35,929 nucleotides of DNA from Chara braunii. Lineage: Eukaryota > Streptophyta > Charophyceae > Charales > Characeae. Below are positions 20,130-29,690 of this stretch, in pieces. A program made the position numbers and the translations under genes. Under the pieces are notes generated by a model that was given only the letters and a program-made list of their open reading frames with translations, made no database searches and was not told the DNA's origin. The stretch covers positions 671,575-707,503 of the forward strand of contig BFEA01000606.1 in assembly GCA_003427395.1 (NCBI GenBank). Reading direction: 5' to 3'. Numbering within the stretch: the first letter of the stretch is position 1; the number at the start of each line of letters is the position of its first letter.

Positions 20130-20977
20130 TAAAAGTTCAAGGGTCGGATGAGGGTGAGTGGAAGCACAACAGTTTTAGTTTGTGGAAGTTTTTTTTTCCC
20201 CAATGCACTTCATTGTGTTAGGGTCACATAACTAGAGGTGAGAGTTGGTTGGTTAAGAGGGGGAAGTATATGGATGATAATCGCGTGTACTGTTGGTGAG
20301 GAAGGTTTGTTGGTAGGATGGGAATAGGGTATAGAGCAACAAAGACAGTGAATCTGCTATAATAAGTATTGTCGGAAGGCGGGAAGGGGTCTGATGGATG
20401 GTTCCGGGTACTGATCCGAATAAGTGACTGTAGGAGTTGGATAGGCTAAGACGTGAGACCGGGTGATTATGTGGGCTTAGTAGTTCATCCGATATCGTGC
20501 TGATGTTATCATTTTTTTAGCTCTTAGAAGGCTAATGCGAGAGCGACATTGGTCGACGCTTGGGTTTGGCTATCCTGCCTTGGTAAAGAAATTTATTAAA
20601 TCGCTAAGGGTGGGGGACATTCCAATACCAATTGAGTTACCATGTCGTGTCGCCCTTTAACTCAATATGGGGGGGCGTGAGATTTAGTAGGCATGAGGCT
20701 ATCAGGGGGGAGGCAGTTTCAGTTGGTCTGTTGAATAGTACTTGGGTAGTATGGTTTTGGTCTTTGACTAGCCTCAGTAACTTTTCTGATAATTGTGCAT
20801 CATCTGCTTTTCAATTTACTTTAAGGTGCAGTTATAGTTCACCCTATTTTTCAAAGTGATTTTCATTTACTTTAGGGTTTCATGACTTTATGATTTCATG
20901 ATTTGTGTTGGGTTCAAACTTGTATGATTGCATTCAAGTTGTGAATTGGCTTCTCAACGAGAATAGGTTCATTACCA
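20130..20977. other. Possible LTR/leader sequence, no gene
   Basis: G-rich then T-rich sequence ending immediately before a primer-binding site. Its left border as an LTR cannot be set, since no second LTR copy is in the window. Confidence 0.3.
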
Positions 20978-20978
20978 T

Positions 20979-20991
20979 TTGGTATCGGAGC
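20979..20991 (+). other. LTR retrotransposon primer-binding site (iMet type)
   Basis: TTGGTATCGGAGC differs by one base from TGGTATCAGAGC, the usual plant primer-binding site complementary to the 3' end of initiator tRNA-Met. It would mark the 5' LTR end just upstream. A 43-codon acidic frame follows (VDDDYGWDDNVDDVEVSAVK, stop at about 21124), without further Gag or Pol. Probably a degraded element. Confidence 0.5.
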
Positions 20992-21179
20992 GATCTCTAC
21001 TTACCTTGCCACTTGTTGATGATGACTACGGGTGGGATGATAATGTTGATGATGTAGAAGTGTCTGCTGTTAAGAGGAAGTGCGATATTTCGATGATTGT
21101 TGCCGAAGAGGTACTATACCACTGACAAAAGTGTAATGTGGCAGTGTATGTTGTTAACGGCGAAACAAAGAGAGGTTGA

Positions 21180-21620
21180 CGAAATGAAGAGGGAGTGTCG
21201 ATGTGGAACATACTGACAGGCTGACGTGACGAAGAGGGAGTGTTGAAGTGGAATATACTAATTGCAGATGTTGTCAGAATTGACTGACGTGGCAAGCGCA
21301 ATTACTCACACGACACGCATCCAACTGCTGACGTGGAAAGTGAACCTCTACCGAGGCAGACGCGAAGGTTGAAATTGCTTACTGACATAGCACGCATTAT
21401 TGTGCATGTCATGTATTCCACTTGCCATCGTGACATGTTGCCATTTGATAAGAGACATACATTTTATGACGTGGTGAACCTTTCTTGAAGACGTGGCAGA
21501 GTGATAGGCTTACATCACTGATGTGACACACATCAATTACTTACATGACAAACCGTCATTGTTGACGTGGTATGCCCGCAGATGAGATGACGGGAAACTG
21601 ATGTGGTAGGGCTAGGGGAA
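21180..21620. repeat. ACGTGG-rich degenerate repeat region
   Basis: Two units 45 bp apart share GAAGAGGGAGTGT (21186 and 21231) and ATACT. Beyond them TGACGTGG or one-base variants recur at least seven times to about 21600, spaced irregularly by 30-140 bp. The minus frame of 91 codons across it is a by-product of the repeats. Confidence 0.55.
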
Positions 21621-22126
21621 AGAGTGTCTTGCATGTGCGGAACCAGACTCACGGTACAACAAAAAGAAAATGTTGTAGTGTCATCCGCTTGAACATATGT
21701 CTGTCAGTATACACATGTGCGAAGAGAAGAAATGAGAAGCAATAACTAACCTTTGATTCAATTGTTGTGTGTTATTATTGTTGTCGTTGCACATTGCGTA
21801 CATGATTGTTATGACTCTTATGGTCTATTGTTTCTTAAGAATGTTGTAGACTAACTTAGGATCCCACTGGTCGTGGCATATGACCTCCCATCACATTCTT
21901 TCTAATTAAGCTGTCATCAATAATAAAACATAAATAAAAATAGAAGAGAAATAGTAAAAATTGAGAATCGTTATTTAAAATTTTTGATTCTTTATTTTTT
22001 TATTTTTTTTGCTATAATTTTTGAAATCCGTTTGTGGTTGAGACCATGCAATTAATCTTTGAATATTATAGTTTTATTGTGTCGCATACTCACAAACATT
22101 GCTTACATTTGAAAGACTGAAAGTGT

Positions 22127-24019
22127 TTGCATGCCTCCATCCTGACCAAATTCATTCTTTTTGTTTTTCTAACAACCTTCACATTTATTGTGAATAAAAA
22201 AAAAAGGGAGAAATATGTGAAGACCAAGGCACAACTAAAAACGAAGAGAAAACAAATGTTAGATAAATTGCATCGGATGCTATTTAAAACACACTCTGTT
22301 GGACTGACAACGAACAACATGTAATTTACGTTCAATAGAAGAAGAATTGAAGCATGTTGAAACTATTATTACATTGTTGGAGGTCAGTGAAAGAGTGCAA
22401 CGGACGATCAATTAGGCTCATTTGAGCCTTGGTCGATTTATCGTTGAGCAACTTTAAACATTGTCAAAGCATGACAAAGAATGAACGATAAAATAAACAA
22501 AAATCAAGTAGTTCAAAGATTATTGGACATTTAAATAATGAATGCGAATATCAAACAACTCTGAGTCGAAAAGATGCTGTGGCGGAAAAATAAAATAAGG
22601 AAGTCTGTATATATATGGAAAAAAAAAAAAAAAAAAAAAAGTTGAAATAAAAAAAACAAACCTGGCATCTACATTTTAAAATTTGATGTTGTACCTGACC
22701 CTTTAAGAGACAAAAAAAGATTGTGTCATTCTGGAGAAGGAACAACCGAATGCTGAATTTTGTACAGTGACCAATTTAGCCAACGAGAATAACAAATTAA
22801 CTAAGGAAGAAAAAAAAATCGAAGCCTGAGGTTACATCGTTGAAGGTTGTCATGAAAGTGCAACATTCAACAAAGGCAAAAAACTAAAAAAATGAATAAA
22901 TATAAGATGAAGTTGTTATCCACCTATATAAAAAAAAAATGTGAGAATTTGTTGTTATAGATAATAGAAATACCGACATATTGCTCAACCACCCCGTTAT
23001 ATAAAAAACAATCAGGTGTCGTTAACGACCTCATGTCTTGGTGAAGATGGGAAAACATAAATATTATATGAAGGGAACGTCGCCTGGTTTGATTTTTTTA
23101 GGGACAGGCTTAAATTTTGAATATCAAAGATTTTATAAAAAAGATTAAGGAAAGATTCCTTGACAAAACCACAAAAGATAAAACATTCGATGAACTTATT
23201 ACCGTTGGATACGTCATTGGACTCCGTTGATGCTTTGTCGTAAGAAGTGAATCCGCTTTGATCATGCCACTAGGCATTTGATTCAAGCGTTGGACAATGA
23301 TTCAAAAACTTTATCGCTTCTGCAACTGCCTGGATTAAACATCTACGATACCACATACTTTATATTTACTCTCGTGCATTACTCGAACCGATCCGTGGTC
23401 ATTTAGTGACTGAATTCAAATCATGTAAATACACGTATCGTTATTTTCCATGATCTTGCATGGCGGACAAAGCAAATGACTTCCTAAATGAAAAATGTAT
23501 ACTATGCCAATGCGGTTGGGTTGGCAGTCTGGTGGGACGAAAAAATAAATTTTGTGAAAACAAAAACAACATGATCACCTCTTTGTCGTTTTTTACGATT
23601 AAATAATTGAAGGGTGCCCACTGAAAAGGATGCGAGGGTGAATAAGGAAACGACGATGAGTCTGGAAAGATTGATGTCACTGCAGTTGCGGCCAACAAGG
23701 GAGGCACATCAGATGGAGGAGTAAAGACGAGAAGGCCATATTTTTTTCTTGTCCACCTTGACATTGCCTTTGACAAACCATGAGAGAATATAGGTATTTC
23801 CCAGGTGGTTTGGCAGGACCAAATGAACAAGGGTAAGTGCTTGAAATACTAGACTGAGGGTGCATCATCGCATGGTGTCCCCTAATTAGAAACCCAAAGC
23901 CAGTAGGAGTAGCATCTGCTCCTACTGAGCCGGAGGGTTCAGTTGAGTCCACGCTGCAAACCCCTTTCAACCCTCCAGCTCCTAAGGCAGAGGATGACTC
24001 TTCTTCGACCTCTCACTGA
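22127..24019 (+). pseudogene. Decayed coiled-coil protein gene, last intron visible
   Basis: A succession of protein-like segments runs along plus in shifting frames: KKREKYVKTKAQLKTKRK (about 22200), IEEELKHVETIITLLEVSER (22335-22415), VTNLANENNKLTKEEKK (22767), KERFLDKTTKDKTFDELITV (23123-23230), HLIQALDNDSKTLSLLQL (23260-23406), MADKANDFLNEKCILCQCG (23460-23606) and SGKIDVTAVAANKGGTSDGG (to 23832). An in-frame TGA at 23781 sits between DIAFDKP and ENIGISQ. At 23833 a donor GGTAAGTG and at 23903 an acceptor CCAG define a 71-base intron; joining them keeps phase and gives VGVASAPTEPEGSVES ... EDDSSSTSH and a TGA stop at 24017. The family is unknown. Homopolymer A-tracts make sequencing indels an alternative to true decay. 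Confidence 0.5.
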
Positions 24020-24118
24020 GATCACCCTGAAAAAGTGATGTGTTCAGTTACACTGGGTGAGTCCTTCCATGAACTTGGAAATGAAACGAAGTTCATGGGC
24101 TAAGAAACAGAAAGGGAA

Positions 24119-24482
24119 AATTGTTGAATGCCCCTGTAAGTTGGGGTATTTCATACCCCTAAAAGGCATGGGTATGGCGAAATGCCCCTATGACACATGG
24201 GATACTTTTTGAAACACCCCACCCCCAGTTGGACCTGCCATCTCTCGCATATACCCCTACCAGGCCCTGGGCAACTTATCTATATGCCCTGTATTTTTGC
24301 CGTTGGACCCTGCAGTTGGCAAAATAATATGTCGGCCCTTGCAGTGCAGGGCGAGGGCATATAACTAAGTTGACCATGACCGTGAGATGGGCAGATGCAC
24401 AATTTGGGGCATTTCGGCGTACCTCTGTGCTTCAGGGGTATCTGAAGAAATACCCCAACTTTTAAGGGTATTTCAACAAATT
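24119..24482. mobile_element. MITE with long inverted termini
   Basis: The left arm AATTGTTGAATGCCCCTGTA, AGTTGGGGTATTTC, TACCCCT, CGAAATGCCCC (24119-24190) is mirrored on the right by GGGGCATTTCG, AGGGGTATCTG, GAAATACCCCAACTTTTAAG, TTCAACAAATT (24407-24482), some 65-75 bp per arm. The centre has no coding potential. No target duplication is evident beyond short T/A runs. Confidence 0.75.
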
Positions 24483-24699
24483 TTTTTTCTTCTTCACGCG
24501 ACGCCCTTTAGGAGGGTGTCATCGTTCTGACTTCGTAGTCCAATGGCAGAAGACGAGATGCACTTTCGAGAAAGCTGGAGGTATGTTATTGTTGCATCGG
24601 CCTTTGGGCACTGGGCCCGTTCATAATAAAGGGGATATAAGACGGGAAAACAACACAAAGGTACCAAGGTGATGCTCGCTATCTGAAACGGCTTCCCTT

Positions 24700-24803
24700 T
24701 TTTTTTTCCCGTTTTTTTATTTTTATTTTATTATTATTATTATTATTATTTTTTTTTAATAAATTGGACCATTTCTCGATTTATGCGTGTCATCCTTGGC
24801 GCC
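24700..24803 (-). pseudogene. U6 snRNA 3' fragment with A-rich tail
   Basis: On minus, 24803-24763 reads GGCGCCAAGGATGACACG then CATAAATCGAGAAATGGTCC, equal to the last third of plant U6 with few changes. On the sense strand it is followed by AATTTATT, an A-run and (TAA)n (down to about 24720), as in a retroposed RNA copy, rather than by a T terminator. The rest of U6 is missing. Confidence 0.7.
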
Positions 24804-24955
24804 TGAGAACATCACGTCCTTCAAATTTATTTACTCCTACACTTCATGTGTTTCCTATCGCTTACGTCTGCCGTTGTGTGCTACTCTCTCCGTCTTTGTG
24901 AGTCTGAGAGTCCGCAAGGGGGTGTACGCGTAGATTGAAGGGGTATCGGCATCAA

Positions 24956-24960
<5 letters not shown>

Positions 24961-24991
<31 letters not shown>
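24961..24991. repeat. (CT)n bordering the gap
   Basis: The CT run stops where the N block starts, so the gap is probably caused by an unresolved microsatellite. Confidence 0.95.
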
Positions 24992-25780
24992 NNNNNNNNN
25001 NNNNNNNNNNNNNNNNNNNNNNNNNNNNNNNNNNNNNNNNNNNNNNNNNNNNNNNNNNNNNNNNNNNNNNNNNNNNNNNNNNNNNNNNNNNNNNNNNNNN
25101 NNNNNNNNNNNNNNNNNNNNNNNNNNNNNNNNNNNNNNNNNNNNNNNNNNNNNNNNNNNNNNNNNNNNNNNNNNNNNNNNNNNNNNNNNNNNNNNNNNNN
25201 NNNNNNNNNNNNNNNNNNNNNNNNNNNNNNNNNNNNNNNNNNNNNNNNNNNNNNNNNNNNNNNNNNNNNNNNNNNNNNNNNNNNNNNNNNNNNNNNNNNN
25301 NNNNNNNNNNNNNNNNNNNNNNNNNNNNNNNNNNNNNNNNNNNNNNNNNNNNNNNNNNNNNNNNNNNNNNNNNNNNNNNNNNNNNNNNNNNNNNNNNNNN
25401 NNNNNNNNNNNNNNNNNNNNNNNNNNNNNNNNNNNNNNNNNNNNNNNNNNNNNNNNNNNNNNNNNNNNNNNNNNNNNNNNNNNNNNNNNNNNNNNNNNNN
25501 NNNNNNNNNNNNNNNNNNNNNNNNNNNNNNNNNNNNNNNNNNNNNNNNNNNNNNNNNNNNNNNNNNNNNNNNNNNNNNNNNNNNNNNNNNNNNNNNNNNN
25601 NNNNNNNNNNNNNNNNNNNNNNNNNNNNNNNNNNNNNNNNNNNNNNNNNNNNNNNNNNNNNNNNNNNNNNNNNNNNNNNNNNNNNNNNNNNNNNNNNNNN
25701 NNNNNNNNNNNNNNNNNNNNNNNNNNNNNNNNNNNNNNNNNNNNNNNNNNNNNNNNNNNNNNNNNNNNNNNNNNNNNNNN
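24992..25780. other. Assembly gap (789 N)
   Basis: Contiguous N. All open frames spanning it are artefacts. Confidence 0.99.
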
Positions 25781-26024
25781 CCCCACCGGCGGCCCCAACC
25801 CTGCACCCTAAAACGCTAGAGCAAAGGGGCAAAACACGCCGTCACCCCTCTCCACCGACCGAGAGAGGTAACCTCCCTTGACCGAAGAGAGGTAGAAAGC
25901 TATGCTTGCAGGGGTCCCCTGTATACCCTTAGGAGGGGTAGTGGTAGGTAGGTTATGAAAAAAGAAAGATATGTTCCATGATGACATGGCAGAATGGCTG
26001 TCCCGCGATGAGGAGAAGGCAGCT
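25781..26024. other. No gene identified
   Basis: C-rich just after the gap, then mixed sequence; nothing recognised. Confidence 0.4.
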
Positions 26025-26029
26025 TAAAA

Positions 26030-26061
<32 letters not shown>

Positions 26062-26200
26062 AAAAAAAGAAAAAAGAAGAAAACAGAAGTGAAGTGAAAC
26101 TTACTCCAGACAGCAATCTGTCCGTCCGCACCGAAAATCGAACACGTGACCTCCACGTCAAGAGGCAAACACTCAACCAAACGGCTAACCCCCTCCCCCC
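26025..26200 (-). mobile_element. tRNA-derived SINE
   Basis: On minus from about 26200: GGGGTTAGCCGTTTGGTTGA (A-box-like), then TTTGCCTCTTGACGTGGAGG (an anticodon-arm-like hairpin), then CACGTGTTCGATTTTCGG (B-box-like, consensus GGTTCGANNCC). A body of about 40 bp follows, then a long T-rich tail (A/G-rich on plus, 26026-26085). This order of Pol III boxes, body and homopolymer tail is that of a tRNA-derived SINE. The B box is degenerate. A 75-codon frame on the same strand is not a gene. Confidence 0.6.
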
Positions 26201-26955
26201 CTCCCTTCTGGACCCCCTGATTGCTGGATGGAGACTTGAACCGCCGATCTGCGATTGAAGATTTTTTTTTTTCGTTTTTTTTTGTTTTTGTTTTTGTTTC
26301 GGGATAAGAATCTTCCTGACCTCACGTTCCTTATTAATTTTCCGTATCGTATCTTAGTGATCCTTTAATTGTCTGCCTGACTTTGGGCGTCGCTCCATTA
26401 CACAACACTGCACATGCATTTGGACGCTTTCTGAACCAGGTGCGGTCGGACGACTTCAACATTTGAATGTACCGGGTCAAGAAGGCGTCCAGGTGCAAGT
26501 AGAGTGTAGTGTAGTGGAGCTAGGCCCATTCACTCCGTCTTTCTTTCCTACCATCTTACCACCCTTCCTATATATAATTATTATATTTTTAATCATTCTC
26601 CTTGTGCCTTTCGCTGGGAGCGAGCCCGCGCTCGCGTAGAGCTACTTCTTCTTTTTTTGTTTTTTTGTTTTTTTGTTTTTTTTTTTGGTTCTGGTGTGTG
26701 GTCGGATGGACCATGGACCAGATATTAAACTGACTGGAACAGGTACTTCACCTTATCTATTTTTATCCAAAAGACTGAAAAAGGTATGCTGTAGAGCTGC
26801 ATCAGTCTACCAGTCTCAGTTTTCCAGAGAGATCCGTACATTTATGAGGTCACATCCTTTTTTCTTTTTTTTTTTTCTTTTCTGTAACGACCTCTTTTTC
26901 TACCTCTGCTTTTCTCTGCTCTTAACGTGCGTCGTTGGAGATAAATTTATAAGCG
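26201..26955. other. No gene identified
   Basis: Contains CGGTTCAAGTCTCC on minus (about 26233-26246), another B-box-like scrap, several T-tracts, and no sustained frame. Confidence 0.35.
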
Positions 26956-26958
26956 GCT

Positions 26959-26959
26959 T

Positions 26960-26994
<35 letters not shown>

Positions 26995-27005
26995 TGTGTG
27001 TGTGT
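26959..27005. repeat. T-tract plus (GT)n
   Basis: About 22 T followed by about 12 GT units, just upstream of the U5-like hairpin. Confidence 0.95.
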
Positions 27006-27036
27006 TTCAGCTGCGTGTCCAGCTCATATGGCGTAC

Positions 27037-27063
27037 TATTCTTTCGCCTTTTACTAAAGAATA
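27037..27063 (+). pseudogene. U5 snRNA loop-1 hairpin fragment
   Basis: TATTCTTT, CGCCTTTTACT, AAAGAATA forms an eight-pair stem with an 11-base loop. The loop is identical to the invariant loop 1 of U5 snRNA, which holds the exon ends during splicing; TTTCGCCTTTTACTAAAGA is a full match. The stem (ATTCTTT/AAAGAAT) differs from the canonical AATCTTT/AAAGATT yet stays paired. Neither the 5' stem I nor the Sm site follows, so it is a fragment. A chance match of this length is unlikely given the U2 and U6 pieces close by. Confidence 0.6.
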
Positions 27064-27083
27064 CTGTTTGTGTGTGTGTTTAA

Positions 27084-27232
27084 ACCACCAGTGCTTGCCC
27101 CATCTATCGGCCGCGGAAAAAATAGAGTAGAAACGTTTCCAGTTGGATGAATTTGGGCGCTCCTGTCGTGGCCCGTACGTTTCCTAAAATCGCGTAGCGT
27201 TAACGGGCACGACTTAAGGAAGTACTGGTAGT
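27084..27232. mobile_element. Small TTAA-flanked MITE (149 bp)
   Basis: Ends ACCACCAGTGCTTGCC (27084) and, inverted, ACTACCAGTACTTCC (from 27232) lie directly inside TTAA at 27080-27083 and 27233-27236. Termini match those of the 1436 and 30887 elements. Non-coding. It separates the U5 fragment from the U2 fragment and seems to have inserted between them. Confidence 0.6.
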
Positions 27233-27239
27233 TTAATGT

Positions 27240-27300
27240 ATTAAAAACTGATAAGAACGCAAACTACAGTTGATCTTAGCCTGAAGGCCTAGAAAGGTAT
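27240..27300 (-). pseudogene. U2 snRNA 5' fragment
   Basis: On minus from 27300: ATACCTTTCTAGGCCTTCAG then GCTAAGATCAACTGTAGTTT then GCGTTCTTATCAGTTT. This matches the first 54 or so bases of U2 (ATACCTTTCTCGGCCTTTTG, GCTAAGATCAAGTGTAGTAT, CTGTTCTTATCAGTTT) at seven differences. Stem-loop I is still able to pair (GCC/GGC), but the branch-point-pairing GTAGTA is GTAGTT. The Sm site and 3' hairpins are missing, and it ends at the TTAA element. Confidence 0.85.
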
Positions 27301-27315
27301 CGAAGCGGCTTGTTT

Positions 27316-27366
27316 GTCCTTCGGCGGGACATCCGTCAAACTGGGAACGATCCAGAGAAGATTACC
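27316..27366 (+). pseudogene. U6 snRNA 5'-half fragment
   Basis: GTCCTTCGGCGGGACATCCG then TCAAACTGGGAACGATCC then AGAGAAGATTA matches U6 5' half (GTCCCTTCGGGGACATCCG, ATAAAATTGGAACGATAC, AGAGAAGATTAGC). The 5' hairpin still pairs (GTCC/GGAC); the ACAGAGA box is CCAGAGA and the AGC triad is lost where similarity stops. Only 15 bases separate it from the divergent U2 fragment, too few for either promoter. Confidence 0.85.
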
Positions 27367-27878
27367 TTCGTCCAATGTTACATACTTCAATGAGTATGGG
27401 CAGAACCAAAGATCAACCAATATAGGATGAGCATTTATGCAGCGGAAGTCTGATAACGAACTGACTCACATAGACTGACTCACACCAACTGACTTACATG
27501 TCGTCACTCCACACACATACAATCATGAGATGGTGGGGTCTGGGTCATTCATAGACGATACCCAGATCCCGTACACACATACACAGATGAAAGGTGGGAG
27601 GAGAGACGAAGGAGGTGGGAGGTAGATCACACCGATAGGTCACAAAGATAGAGTCTGATAGGTCTCCGAAATGGTAGTCCAGAATGTCATATAACAAGAT
27701 CAAAATGTCGAGGACCAAAGGTCACCAATGTCGGAGATAACAGAGTCCAGATGTAACCGGTGTCCAACTGTGATGCAGCCGAGTATCAACCTCAACAATC
27801 TCCAAGTCTCCAATTATCTCCAAGTCTCCAATTAGGTAAGTACCACAGTCTCGTATCACCGAAATCCAACTCTGATCT

Positions 27879-27880
<2 letters not shown>

Positions 27881-27961
<81 letters not shown>

Positions 27962-27962
27962 N

Positions 27963-28025
<63 letters not shown>
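27881..28025. repeat. (GA)n microsatellite with one N
   Basis: About 72 GA units with a single N at 27962. The 161-codon minus frame (27722-28207) spans it; its flanks (e.g. TTTPGENPHFPVPDLIIADP) are somewhat protein-like but no family is recognised. Confidence 0.95.
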
Positions 28026-28028
<3 letters not shown>

Positions 28029-28661
28029 AAATTCCTACATACGCAGATTTCGCGTTGTGGCAGTCGATTTTCGTAATCAGGGTCAGCTATGATCAAATCC
28101 GGGACTGGAAAATGGGGATTCTCTCCCGGTGTAGTCGTAGTGGCTGCAGTTGACTGGACAGAGAGAGGGAGAGGTGTGGTCTTGAGACTGCTTCCCTCTC
28201 GTTCCATACCAGATGAAACTTTGAGATGCTTATGGCGCAGTAGGGTCCTCTACTGAGGTGGGTTCCGCATCTCTGGGCGCCATAGATCTTCCGTTGTGTC
28301 TTTTGTCCTTCGTTTTTCCTGGCCCATTCTCAGCCGCGGCCGGGTAATGGCCCCGGTCCTTCAAAAATATACTCTGTATTTCCATAAGGGACACTGGGCC
28401 CGGTTCCCAGCATGTGTTGCTCCCCACGAATAGAATGAAGCATTGTCCCATTTAAAACAAAACAAAACATAAAAAAGATTAACTACATCCTTCCCAGGGT
28501 TGAAACTGAAAGATGCAGGCAAGGGGGACATCAGTGCAAGAGGGAACATCACCCCAAGTGGAAGATTACCCCAAGTGTAACATTACCCCTAAGGAAGTCT
28601 TGAATACTTTTTGGAGAAGAGCGACGTAGGCTGACACATCTGGACAATTGCAGAGAAGTGT
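28026..28661. other. No gene identified
   Basis: Short frames only. ACATCACCCCAAGTGGAAGATTACCCC-like short repeats lie at about 28545-28590. Confidence 0.3.
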
Positions 28662-28678
28662 GGGTTTAGGGTTTAGGG
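28662..28678 (+). repeat. Telomere-like TTTAGGG, 2.4 units
   Basis: GGGTTTAGGGTTTAGGG is the plant-type telomere unit, too short to be a telomere; an interstitial trace or chance. Confidence 0.5.
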
Positions 28679-28894
28679 ACATTTGTGAAGACTACCTAGC
28701 ATGTCCCTTTTTGCAATGATGACACACACAAACCAAGCAAAGGCGGGCATGTCTCCCCGAATACAACACACACGATCAGGAACCTGTACACAAGTTGAAA
28801 GTTGAAACAAAAAAAAAAAAGAAACGTCTACAAGCTTATCTTTCCGGTCTTCTGCAGTGAAAATCAGGGCTCCTCGTTCAAGAGTGTGCGGGGA

Positions 28895-29036
28895 CCACTT
28901 GCCCGGCCGGGCCAAAAAAAAATTGAAAATTTAAATTTGGTAAAGAATTTCGATGTCACCCTGAGGCAAAAGTTGTTCAGTTTATTTTTCTGCAATTTGG
29001 TAAAGTTTTTGTTTCGGATTTTTGAATTTTCCGTGT

Positions 29037-29073
<37 letters not shown>

Positions 29074-29150
29074 TGCTGGGCCCTTTCGTGGTCCTTGGAC
29101 GGCCGGACCGCACGGGAAAACAGGGTCACCCGGGCGGCCCGGCTGGTAGC
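28895..29150. mobile_element. Relative of the TA-element family, copy 3 (GCCGG ends)
   Basis: The core AATTTGGTAAAGAATTTCGA ... GTTGTTCAGTTTATTTTTCT, GCAA (28932-29000) matches copy 1 at 2518-2585. Its GC-rich ends carry CCCGGCCGGGCC (28902) and GGCGGCCCGGCTGG (29133) in place of GAACG repeats, suggesting a diverged subfamily. A 32-base T-run lies within. Opposed frames of 111-121 codons are by-products. Confidence 0.5.
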
Positions 29151-29690
29151 CTAGATTATAACTGTATTTGGGCCAATTTTCTTCAATGGGAGCCCTGCCC
29201 ACACAGCCAATGCAGGATTGCCAAATCATCCCGGCTCGCCGTAATGTGCCCTTTAATAGCCAGAGTAATGATGGCCACTTTTTGCAATGAATTCAACAAA
29301 AGAAAACAGATCAGCATGAACGGAAAAAAAATCCTTTTCTGTTTTTGCAGTTTCTAACTGTTCCAACGGCTAGAAGTGCACAAAGCTGTTCTAAGACTTT
29401 CTGTTTTTGGTTTTGCAGTTTCTAACTGCCCTCCCTCGACACAGAACCTCAGTGCCCTCCTGTTTTTGTTTTTCCTTCCTGCGAATTCGGAACTGTGCAG
29501 CTGTCGTGCAGTTATTTCAATAAAAAAAATCCTGCCAAGCAGCAGAGCAGTAGATTGCATCCTATGGAATGATAGTACGTGCATTCAAGAAGTACACAGC
29601 GTGATAGTCTGTGAACAAGCGAATAGAATTACCACCAGTCTCTAGGCACACTTTCTGCAGTTTGCGCCATATTATTTGGAGCAGGCCGTG
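29151..29690. other. No gene identified
   Basis: TTTTTGCAGTTTCTAACTG occurs twice (about 29341 and 29410), a short duplication. Frames on both strands are short. Confidence 0.35.

Noticed and set aside
24529-24600. Possible tRNA (TCGTAGTCCAATGGCAG resembles an A box)
   Set aside because: No B box (GTTCGA) at the expected distance and no paired acceptor arms.
24855-25832. Long open frames of 284-325 codons on both strands
   Set aside because: They consist almost entirely of N from the assembly gap and the adjoining CT/GA repeat.
27722-28207. 161-codon minus frame
   Set aside because: Half of it is GA microsatellite read as Ser-Leu. The N-terminal 60 residues look somewhat protein-like but have no splice or family support.
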